Source: Oscillospiraceae bacterium
GTDB lineage: Bacteria > Bacillota > Clostridia > Oscillospirales > Oscillospiraceae
Reading direction: 5' to 3'
NCBI GenBank assembly: GCA_015067565.1
Contig: SVMF01000013.1
Location: 1 to 64,000, forward strand
Length of the DNA stretch: 64,000 nt
In this document: piece after piece, positions 1-8,100 of the stretch
Layout: each line of letters starts with the position of its first letter
Position numbering within the stretch: the stretch's first letter is position 1
Position numbers and translations under genes: made by a program
The notes under the pieces: generated by a model
Told to the model about the DNA's origin: nothing
Database searches by the model: none
What the model saw: only the letters and a program-made list of their open reading frames with translations

Positions 1-72
1 CAAAATGGCGCTGGAGGGATACTCATAACAGCTTTATTTTGCACATATTTTCTTTTATTTTCGCTCAATGTC

Positions 73-115
73 CGAATAACCCCTGTCTTGCTTGACGCAA
101 AACAGGGGTTATTCG
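73..115. repeat. 14-bp inverted repeat
   Basis: Perfect 14-bp arms lie at 73-86 and 102-115 around a 15-nt loop. The right arm runs into CGACAGACTG (114-123), which matches the end of the 255-bp elements at 50.1 and 60.0 kb, and a terminator-like palindrome follows at once. It may be the edge of a related element whose other end is outside the window. I see no supported gene in 1-152. Confidence 0.55.
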
Positions 116-123
116 ACAGACTG

Positions 124-147
124 AAACCGCCCATTCGGGCGGTTTTT
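124..147. terminator. Terminator-like hairpin downstream of murC
   Basis: A 9-bp stem (AAACCGCCC/GGGCGGTTT) with a 4-nt loop is followed by two further T on the + strand. It lies 5 bp beyond the murC stop and could act in both directions, although the T-run favours the + strand. Confidence 0.6.
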
Positions 148-152
148 CATTA

Positions 153-1514
153 TTATTTCAAGAGCTTTTCGCCGGCTTTATAAATATCGCCCGCGCCGAC
201 GGTAAGAATCAGGTCCCCTTCCTGCGCAATCGAGCGCAAATATGCCGTAACCTCCGGAAGGGTCTCAAAATACTGCGACTCAGGGATCTCCTGCGCCAGA
301 TGCCTAGAGGAAATGCCCGTGGTATTCTGCTCACGTGCAGCATAGATCTCAGCCAAGACCGCAATATCGACTCGCTTCAGCTCTTCGACAAAATCATCAA
401 AGAGAGCCTTCGTACGCGTGTAGGTATGTGGTTGGAAGGCCAGAATCACTCGCTTGTGGTTCATCAGTTTGACCGAATCGATGAGCTGATGCAGCTCGCC
501 CGGGTGGTGCGCATAATCATCATAGACCTCGGCACCGTGATAGGTTCCCTTGAACTCCATACGACGGCCTGCCCCCGCAAAGGATGCAAGCCCCAAAGCC
601 GTCTGCTCCCCATCGATTCCCATCACATAGGCCGCTGCCGCTGCCGCAAGAGCATTATAGACATTATGCTTACCGTAAACCTGAAGCTGAACATGACAGT
701 AAAGCTTTCTTCCCACCATAATATCGAAGCTGCGGCAATCCTCAGACAGATTCTTAGCGTAAATATCTCGCTTATGATCCAAACCGAAGGTAATATAGCG
801 AAGATCCGCCAGCGCCTGCATCGTGTTTTCATCATCTCCGTTGGCAATGACGAAGCCGGTGCGGGGAACGAGTGCCGCAAATTTGCGGAAGGAACGCTGC
901 ACGGCTGCCAGATCCTTGAAATAGTCCAGATGGTCTGCCTCAATATTGTTGATGATCGCCACAGTGGGATAGAAGTTCAGGAACGAATCGCAATATTCAC
1001 AGCTCTCCATAATGATCGTATCGCCATTGCCGACGCGATGTCCAGCCTTCAGAAGCGGCAGATAACCGCCGAGCATGACCGTCGGATCCTGCTGCGCCTG
1101 CATAAAAATATGCGTGATCATTGAGGTCGTCGTGGTCTTTCCGTGCGTACCGGAAACGCAAATTGCATTTTTGTATTCGCGCATGATCACTCCCCAAGCC
1201 TGTGCACGCTCAAAAACAGGAATCCCCAGATCTCTGGCCGCAGCGATCTCGGGATTGTCGTTGTGCGCAGCCGCAGTGCGGATGATGCAGTCGGCACCTT
1301 CGATGTTCTCCGCATTGTGGCCGATGTGAACCGTAATCCCCTTCTTGATCAGCTCATCCGTGGAAACCGATGAGTTCATATCAGAGCCGGTAACGATCAT
1401 TCCCATGCCGCGCAGAACCAAACCCAGCGGTCGCATGGAGACACCGCCGATGCCAATTAAATGAATATGTTTTCCGGGAACCAAATAGGTATCCAATCGT
1501 TTACGAATTGCCAT
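153..1514 (-). CDS. murC: UDP-N-acetylmuramate--L-alanine ligase
   Basis: MurC adds L-alanine to UDP-MurNAc in cytoplasmic peptidoglycan precursor synthesis. The 453-residue protein has the N-terminal Rossmann motif GIGGVSM near residue 21, the ATP-binding loop GTHGKTTT at about 122-129, and the Mur-ligase central and C-terminal domains (for example YDDYAHHPGE and AFQPHTYTRT). Length is normal for MurC. I chose the ATG at 1514 because GGAGGA lies just upstream; a longer reading frame to 1559 has no ribosome site and would start inside the promoter. It is transcribed alone from a good promoter. Confidence 0.97.
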   Translation of the reverse strand: MAIRKRLDTYLVPGKHIHLIGIGGVSMRPLGLVLRGMGMIVTGSDMNSSVSTDELIKKGITVHIGHNAENIEGADCIIRTAAAHNDNPEIAAARDLGIPVFERAQAWGVIMREYKNAICVSGTHGKTTTTSMITHIFMQAQQDPTVMLGGYLPLLKAGHRVGNGDTIIMESCEYCDSFLNFYPTVAIINNIEADHLDYFKDLAAVQRSFRKFAALVPRTGFVIANGDDENTMQALADLRYITFGLDHKRDIYAKNLSEDCRSFDIMVGRKLYCHVQLQVYGKHNVYNALAAAAAAYVMGIDGEQTALGLASFAGAGRRMEFKGTYHGAEVYDDYAHHPGELHQLIDSVKLMNHKRVILAFQPHTYTRTKALFDDFVEELKRVDIAVLAEIYAAREQNTTGISSRHLAQEIPESQYFETLPEVTAYLRSIAQEGDLILTVGAGDIYKAGEKLLK

Positions 1515-1545
1515 AAAAATTCCTCCGAAGGTGCTTCTTCTGTAT

Positions 1546-1574
1546 ATTATATTATACATTTCGGCATTTTACAA
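1546..1574 (-). promoter_or_regulatory. Sigma-A-type promoter of murC
   Basis: On the minus strand TTGTAA (1569-1574) and TATAAT (1546-1551) are separated by 17 bp and sit about 30 bp upstream of the murC start. Confidence 0.7.
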
Positions 1575-1581
1575 GTATAAT

Positions 1582-2628
1582 TTACTTGCCGAAGAGCTTT
1601 CCGATGGTTTTCACCGTCAGCGCATCGACCTTGGAAAAGTCGACAAACGGCTTACACATCTGCTCAATGCGGTCATGCAAGCGTTTGGCTCTGCGCAAAT
1701 AATGTACCGCCTGGTATTGCAACTCTGAAACCGTTTTGCAGCAAAATTCCAACTCTTTCCGCTTTGTCGGAGACAGCGTGGAGTCCAAATCAATCCGACA
1801 AAAGCAAGACCCATGATACTGAAAATCTCTCGTTTCCGTCACAATGGCCATCTGTGCTGTGGGAATGATGAGATGCGCAAGCTGGTTTGGCATGATTGAA
1901 CAATGGCAGGCAATGCAATGATGTCCGAGCGAAAGCGCCTTTTGTAGCACATATGTCAGCACCCTCGATGCCAGCAAATACTGGTCCTTCAGAACATATA
2001 CACGCTCACACATTGCCGATGGGGTTTGCGTGCAGAACTGGGGCCCCTTCGGAGTCAATGCCGTCAGGAATCGATCGCTCCGCATCCCTTGCTGCCCCGT
2101 CGGCTGCAAGTTTGACAAGCGCAAGCATTCGGCAATCGCCTCCAACTCCTCATCAATAGCATTGGAGTCCGTTTCCAGTCGAATGCTTTGGCTTAAACGC
2201 TCTGCAGCAGACAGGCAGGCCGTCACGTGAGGATATTGTGCCGCATTTTCTTGCTGCACCAAATAAATCTCGTCTTCATTCTGTTTCATCAATTCCGAAT
2301 CATAAAATTCCCCGAAATTGATGTAATTCGTGCTGCCTCCGCAAAGCTTTGGCTCTAAAACATGTGGCGAAGTGCCATCCACATAGCCAAGCGACAGCTG
2401 CGGAATCATGATGGCATCCAATGAATCCGGATCGGAGGAGCAGAGAATGTAGCTTACATCATACCCCTGCGCCACTGCCGCTTTGGCGATCGATCGCATA
2501 AAGGTAGACTTTCCGCAGCCTGCCCCACCCTTTATAATGTATAGATTCTTGACCTCATGAAAAAGCGTATCAAAAAAAGACACAAAACCATGGGCCGAAC
2601 AAGTTCCCAGATAAAATACCGATTCCAT
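1582..2628 (-). CDS. P-loop ATPase of the PRK06851-like family
   Basis: The 348-residue protein has a clear Walker A motif (GGAGCGKST, residues 34-42) and no membrane segment or signal peptide. The architecture resembles the poorly characterised PRK06851 ATPases of Firmicutes, so the substrate is unknown. The start at 2628 is set by GGGGAGGG a few bases upstream; an in-frame extension to 2691 would pass through the hairpin that covers this ribosome site. The gene follows the DUF1893 and L,D-transpeptidase genes on the same strand. Family assignment is moderately sure and function is not inferred. Confidence 0.75.
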   Translation of the reverse strand: MESVFYLGTCSAHGFVSFFDTLFHEVKNLYIIKGGAGCGKSTFMRSIAKAAVAQGYDVSYILCSSDPDSLDAIMIPQLSLGYVDGTSPHVLEPKLCGGSTNYINFGEFYDSELMKQNEDEIYLVQQENAAQYPHVTACLSAAERLSQSIRLETDSNAIDEELEAIAECLRLSNLQPTGQQGMRSDRFLTALTPKGPQFCTQTPSAMCERVYVLKDQYLLASRVLTYVLQKALSLGHHCIACHCSIMPNQLAHLIIPTAQMAIVTETRDFQYHGSCFCRIDLDSTLSPTKRKELEFCCKTVSELQYQAVHYLRRAKRLHDRIEQMCKPFVDFSKVDALTVKTIGKLFGK

Positions 2629-2635
2629 AACAACC

Positions 2636-2682
2636 CTCCCCTCATATACCCTATGCATCCGCATCAAGGTATATGAGGGGAG
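2636..2682 (-). promoter_or_regulatory. Long hairpin overlapping the ATPase ribosome-binding site
   Basis: Perfect 15-bp arms lie at 2636-2650 and 2668-2682. In the minus-strand transcript the 3' arm contains GGGGAG, the core of the Shine-Dalgarno of the ATPase gene, so folding would hide the ribosome site. On the + strand the stem is followed by six T and could instead be a terminator, but no + strand gene lies upstream. Confidence 0.55.
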
Positions 2683-2687
2683 TTTTT

Positions 2688-3113
2688 TCACAGCTCGATC
2701 CCGAGCTGCTCCATCTTCTTTTCAATGGCAGCAAGCGCCTCCTGTGGTGCGTCCAGGGCCAGAACTGCCTCTTCAAAGGGGCACATGCCGTCTCGTTTCC
2801 GATTGATGATATAAGGAACGATATGCTCTGCATCGGTCTGGACATGATGCTTCCAGAGAACTTGCAACGCACTTTCACTCATCACGCGGGCATAGACCGC
2901 TTTCACTTGCAGCAGGACATACAAAAACGCAGTCGCTTTGCCAACCACACGATCGGCCGCGCAGGCATCTTTCAGATCGGTATTCCGTTTCAGATACTGC
3001 ATCAGAGGCTTGACCCCTCTCAAGGTCGAAGTATGTACCGACTCGCCCTTTACGATCGCGCAGGTATACTCACCCTCTTTTAAAATCCGTATTGCTCTTT
3101 GTAAATCACTCAT
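2688..3113 (-). CDS. DUF1893 family protein
   Basis: The 141-residue protein carries the DUF1893 hallmarks: VKGESVHTS near the N-terminus, RGVKPLMQYL in the middle and DRVVGKATAF before a second helical half. Known family members have a cytidine-deaminase-like fold but no proven reaction. It begins 8 bp after the stop of the SLH L,D-transpeptidase gene, and its ribosome site GAGGTG overlaps that stop, so the two are co-transcribed and probably translationally coupled. Function unknown. Confidence 0.8.
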   Translation of the reverse strand: MSDLQRAIRILKEGEYTCAIVKGESVHTSTLRGVKPLMQYLKRNTDLKDACAADRVVGKATAFLYVLLQVKAVYARVMSESALQVLWKHHVQTDAEHIVPYIINRKRDGMCPFEEAVLALDAPQEALAAIEKKMEQLGIEL

Positions 3114-3121
3114 TTTTCACC

Positions 3122-4999
3122 TCAATAGACAACCACGCGCGTACCAAGTGGAATATAGCGATAAATGTAATCGGCATTATCGATCGGCAGACGAACGCAA
3201 CCATGAGAAAGCGGTATACCGACTCTGCCATTATAATATGTACCGTCGTAATTCAAAAGAACCGTGTGGAAGGCATGACCACCGTTGAACGAGGAAACCT
3301 GACGAACACAGTGATCAGAAAAGTTCCACTGTTTTGTATGTTTGAAAATCTCAAAAACGCCGGCCGGTGTCGGGGTTTCGTTCTTTCCGGTCGAACACGG
3401 GAAGGTGTGCAGAAGCTTCCAATTCTCCTTCTCACCCTTAAATACGATGACCTTTTGCGTATAGCGACTGACCCAGATCAGATAATCCGTCGAGCTGTCG
3501 TATCCGTTGAGATTGACAAAGCCCTCTTTGACGATCTGTGTATAATCCATCGTTCCGTCTGTTGTCACAAGATCGGTTGTGTCGCTGCAAACAAAACGCA
3601 TGATCCAGCCGATCGTGCCATCCTCCAAAGAAACCTGAATGCGCTCATCGGGGTGGTATTCGAAAAAGACCTTTGTTCCAACCTCTAAGATACGGATCTG
3701 TGTCGTCATAGCCTTATCGGCATACATGGTCGCACGCTTGAGCACCGTACTCGGGATCACCTGCGTCTGTACGACCTCCAGTGCACCCTCGTATTCTTCC
3801 CAATAGCGTTGCCACCAGATATCCTCCAGTTCATCATAAGCCACGGTAATGGTCTTATTTTTCGGGTAAGAGACGATCTTCTTGACCATTCCGCTGCCGC
3901 TCAGGTTTGCATACTCGCCTAAAATCGTAATGCATTCCGCTTCACCGTTCATCTCCAGGGTTGTCGACGCCTCCAACTGTGCATCGGAAACATTACCATT
4001 GAGAGTGAGCTTACCACTGCGCAGAAGGACAGATGCACAATCACCATTAAAAACATGGCTTCCACCCAGAACATCGAGCTTCGTTGCCGTGCCGTCGATC
4101 ACGCATCCATTGCCCCACAGATAAAGCTTCTCAACTTCACCAAGCGTAACCGCCGCACTCGTTGGTGCGCAGACCACCTGTGGGGTATTCAGCCCTCTCA
4201 AATCGATCAAAGAGTCCTTACGATTGCGCAACACAAGTCCCTCTTGAATGATCCATGAGCCGATGCTGAAGGAGCCGCAGCCTTGACCCAAAATCAAGGT
4301 TCCTTCCAGATTCAATTCCGTCGGAACGGGGGCCTCACCTCTGTAAATCACCGTACCGCTTGCAGCAATCTCCTCCGGAGTATCGGCAATGCAGTCAAAG
4401 GCACAATATAACAGCTTCGCCACCTCTGCACGAGAGATCAGACGCAGCGGACGGAAAGTTCCGTCATCGTAGCCCTGCATCATTCCCTGCGCCTTCATGG
4501 CAGAGACGGCATCGCGTGCGTAAGCAGAGATACTCCGCTGATCAGAAAACGACTGGTATGCAGTTCTGTCATCGGTCACGATGCCAAAGGCTCTGCACAA
4601 AACCACGACAGCCTGTTCCCGAGTGATCGGATGGTTCGGCTGCATCGATTTCGCAGACACACCCGAAAAAATGCCACAAGCCACCGCTGAGGAAAGCTCG
4701 CTATAATACCATCCGTTCGGATCCACATCTGTGTAGGATGTCAGATCCACGGTCTCCTTTGCGCCTAAGATACGTACCAGAACCGCTGCCATCTCCGCTC
4801 GAGTCATATTGTCAGAAGGTCGAAGGTCGCGATTCTCGTCACCAGCAAGAATGCCGTTCTCCACGGCAAACATCAGCGGTTCACGGCTCCAATCATCGGG
4901 GAACACATACTCTTCCGTTGCGCTTGTAGTGGTGATATAGCATTGGGCAAGCAGACATATAGTCAAAAGCAGCGACAAGATACGCCTCATTCGTTTCAT
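3122..4999 (-). CDS. SLH-anchored L,D-transpeptidase
   Basis: This secreted 625-residue protein probably cross-links peptidoglycan through the YkuD reaction while held to the wall polymer by SLH domains. A signal peptide (residues 1 to about 27, LLLTICLLAQ core) is followed by three SLH repeats (about 31-205; TRAEMAAVLVR, TREQAVVVLCR, SRAEVAKLLYC), a repetitive beta-rich segment, an SH3-like stretch near 410-470, and a C-terminal YkuD domain with SHGCVR (catalytic Cys about 601). I start at 4999 because GAGGAG lies upstream; a longer frame to 5125 lacks a ribosome site. It heads an operon with the DUF1893 gene. Confidence 0.92.
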   Translation of the reverse strand: MKRMRRILSLLLTICLLAQCYITTTSATEEYVFPDDWSREPLMFAVENGILAGDENRDLRPSDNMTRAEMAAVLVRILGAKETVDLTSYTDVDPNGWYYSELSSAVACGIFSGVSAKSMQPNHPITREQAVVVLCRAFGIVTDDRTAYQSFSDQRSISAYARDAVSAMKAQGMMQGYDDGTFRPLRLISRAEVAKLLYCAFDCIADTPEEIAASGTVIYRGEAPVPTELNLEGTLILGQGCGSFSIGSWIIQEGLVLRNRKDSLIDLRGLNTPQVVCAPTSAAVTLGEVEKLYLWGNGCVIDGTATKLDVLGGSHVFNGDCASVLLRSGKLTLNGNVSDAQLEASTTLEMNGEAECITILGEYANLSGSGMVKKIVSYPKNKTITVAYDELEDIWWQRYWEEYEGALEVVQTQVIPSTVLKRATMYADKAMTTQIRILEVGTKVFFEYHPDERIQVSLEDGTIGWIMRFVCSDTTDLVTTDGTMDYTQIVKEGFVNLNGYDSSTDYLIWVSRYTQKVIVFKGEKENWKLLHTFPCSTGKNETPTPAGVFEIFKHTKQWNFSDHCVRQVSSFNGGHAFHTVLLNYDGTYYNGRVGIPLSHGCVRLPIDNADYIYRYIPLGTRVVVY

Positions 5000-5125
5000 C
5001 AGACCAACTCCTCGTGGATATTTTTCACTATAAGAATAGCACAAGACACCCAAAAAAGCAACTGTGTTAAATTCCTCTTTTCTGTCGAGAAAAAGAAAGA
5101 ACTGTTGCTTTATTCGAAATATCAA

Positions 5126-5153
5126 AAGGGCTGTCGCCGAAGCGACAGCCCTT
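5126..5153 (-). terminator. Terminator of the PHP/SLH gene
   Basis: A perfect 12-bp stem with a 4-nt loop lies 32 bp past the stop, and the minus-strand transcript continues with TT immediately after the stem-closing bases. Confidence 0.85.
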
Positions 5154-5185
5154 AAAGTTAGTTACTTGTTCTTACCGAATGGGAA

Positions 5186-8100
5186 TTACTTCTCCATCTG
5201 GTTGAAGCGCATGATGATAGTAGCAAACTGTGCACGGGTAGCATTGCCGTTGGGAGCAATCTTGCCGTCCATGCCGTTGATGATGCCCATCTCAACGCAC
5301 CACAGAACTGCGTCACGTGCCCATGCTGCAACGCTTGCTGCATCCGGGTACTCGAGCGTGTCGATGGTAGCGGTGGTGTCCATCTCAGCAATGTTCTTTG
5401 CATATCTCGTGATCATGACAGCCATTTCCTGACGGGTGATCGCCGCATTCGGGCGGAAGGTATTGTCACTATAACCGGTGACGATACCATTGGTCTCTGC
5501 CCAAACAACAGCATCAGAATACCACTCGCCATCCTTAACGTCGGAGAATCTTGCCTTCTCGCTGACAGCAGGGGAACCAGCCATACGGTACAGAACGGTT
5601 GCGACCATTGCACGGCTCAGGGTAACGTTCGGCTGGAAGATGCCGTTGGCGGTACCATTGAGCAGGCCATTGTTCACGCAGTACTCGACAGCGCCCATGA
5701 ACCAATCCTTTGCAGCAACGTCGGTGAATACAGCGTCGATATCGGGCACAGCATTGGTGATGACGATTTCGCTGCGGTCACGCACACGCAGACGGGCGAA
5801 GATAGCAGCGGTAGCGCTGGTCTCGTCAACGTCGCGGGAGCCGACACCAACAGCGGTAACAGCCATACCAACCTTCAGATCATCCAGACCAGTATAGTCT
5901 TTCATGATGTAGCCGTTGATGAATACGCAAGCCTCGCCGGTGGTATCACGGACATATACCTTGTCGATGACACCTTCGGTCTTGTGGATACCGGTAACAA
6001 GGCCCTTGACCTTCATGAGGTTACCGATGGTTGCGTCGGACATAGCTTCCTTACAGGTAACTTCCTTCGGAACTACATCAAATACATCGTCAGAGACGAT
6101 GCGGATATTGCCGCCAAAGTCGGAGCTGAGGTTCAGTTCGACTTCGCCGCAGTAGAAGGTGATTTCACCGTAGCAGCGAACATTCATGCCAATTGCGAAG
6201 TTGCCTGCAACGGGGAAGATGTTGATGCCGTTGCCATCCTTGTCCTGCACATAGATGCAGTCGAAGAATGCGGTATCCTGATCGTAGCCGGAAGCATTGG
6301 AGGAAACATAGCCTTCAATGACATAACGACCGCTGGTCTTTGCCTTAACTTCCTTGATCGGGGTGGCAGGAGTAGCCGGTCCCTTGGAGGTCAGCTCGCG
6401 CAGGATGTTCAGCACGATGTGCTTGTTAGCATAGTTGACATCGTCCTTGATGTCATAGTTGGAGAAGAAGGTAACACCACAGGTGACAACCCAGTTGTCA
6501 TAGGGCAGATCCTCGTAGGTCATGATGTTGACCTCGTCCATGGGAACGGTGACCTTGCTCGGATCAGCAGGATCGTACTCGGGTACGAATGCGTTGCTGT
6601 CAAAGTAGCCATCATAGTGAGAGCCCCAAGTGGTCTGATAGCCTCTGACGAGAACCTCGACCTTATCCTCATAGCCCTCCATGATGGAGATGGGAGCGCC
6701 GTTGTAGAGCTGGAAGCCGGTCTGGTTGTCGGTAGCGGGCTTGGTGCCGAAAGCGTTGGAAGCAGTGTAAGCACCCTTGGTGAAGCGATGCTTGGTGTTG
6801 AAGTTCTCCTTAGCAGAGAAGTAGATACGGTATGCCTCGCTGGACTTCAGGTCGTTGTCGACGATGATACCGTTGACAACTCTGGAGTGAGCGCCGATGG
6901 CTTCGAGCAGAGCATTGGTGTTGTTTGCGCAGTTGTCATAGGTGTTGTCACGGTCGGACTTGGAGCAAATGATGACATTGCCGCCGTGGATCTTGACATA
7001 TCTGCCCAGAGCTGCGATCTCTTCCTCAGTGTACATAGTAGCCTTGCCTGCGTTACGCAGATAAGGAACGGTCAGGATGATCAGATCGTACTTGCTGAGG
7101 TTGGTGAAGGTGAACTGACCTGCCTCGAGATACTCGCACTTGATGCCGTTATTTGCGCAGTAGGTAATGAAGTTGCCGACATTGCCTGCGTAGTCACCGG
7201 AGACATAGTAGTTGGTATGACCACGGTCAATAGCAACCTTCATCAGGCCATCGCCGTAAACCTTATGGGTCTCGGAAGCCTGGCACTTGAATTCCTTGCC
7301 ATTGTACTTGCCGTAGTAAACAACCTTGATATCCTTGGTGCCCTCATAGGTGTGGACATAGTCGAAGGTGAAGGTCTTGGCTTCGCCAGCAGCGATGGAC
7401 ATATCCTCGTCGAAGGTCTTGATGACGGTGTCCTTACCGGCAACGACCATGGAGAACACGACCTTATCAAGCTCGTATGCGTATGCAGCTGCGTTGGTAA
7501 CGGTGGAGGTGATGGTGTCAACCTCGCCGACCTCGCACAGAGCTGCGCTGTGGCTCAGGGAAGCGGTGATGGGGGTAGCAGCGCCAACCCAAACAGGAGC
7601 GGTAACAGCGATATCGCCGTCCTTCTGGGTGATCTTGATGTAGTAGTATGCATCGGTGTTATCCAGCTCAGTGTCGAGCTCGTAGGTAGCACCAGCGGTC
7701 TCGAACTTCTTCAGGGTAATGCCATTCTCACCGATGATCTCGATCTTGCCAAGAGCTTCGCCATCGGGATCGGAGATGCTGACTTCGAAGTGAACCTTCT
7801 TGACATCTTCGTCACCGGTGTCGATGATGGAGCCCATGAGCTGATCGTTGAGGTAGTAGTAGATGCGCAGGTTCTGGTCCTCGGTCGCATAGACCTGGCG
7901 ATCAGACATAGCCTTGTAGATGCCAGCCTCAGTGAAGTTGTCAGTCATAACAACATCGCGGCAGGTGTTGGCATCGCCCCACTTACCCTTGTGGTTATCC
8001 TGGTTGTTCGTCGGAGCAACATGCCAGCCCTTGGACAAACACAGATCGTACTGAGAGTAGCTCGGCCAGTAGGAGCTGCCACCGACAGCGCCTTCGCCGT

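Noticed and set aside
1..34. Possible 3' end of an upstream + strand gene
   Set aside because: Only about ten codons are visible before a stop, too short to judge.
300..1124. + strand frame of 274 codons inside murC
   Set aside because: Antisense shadow of a strongly conserved gene.
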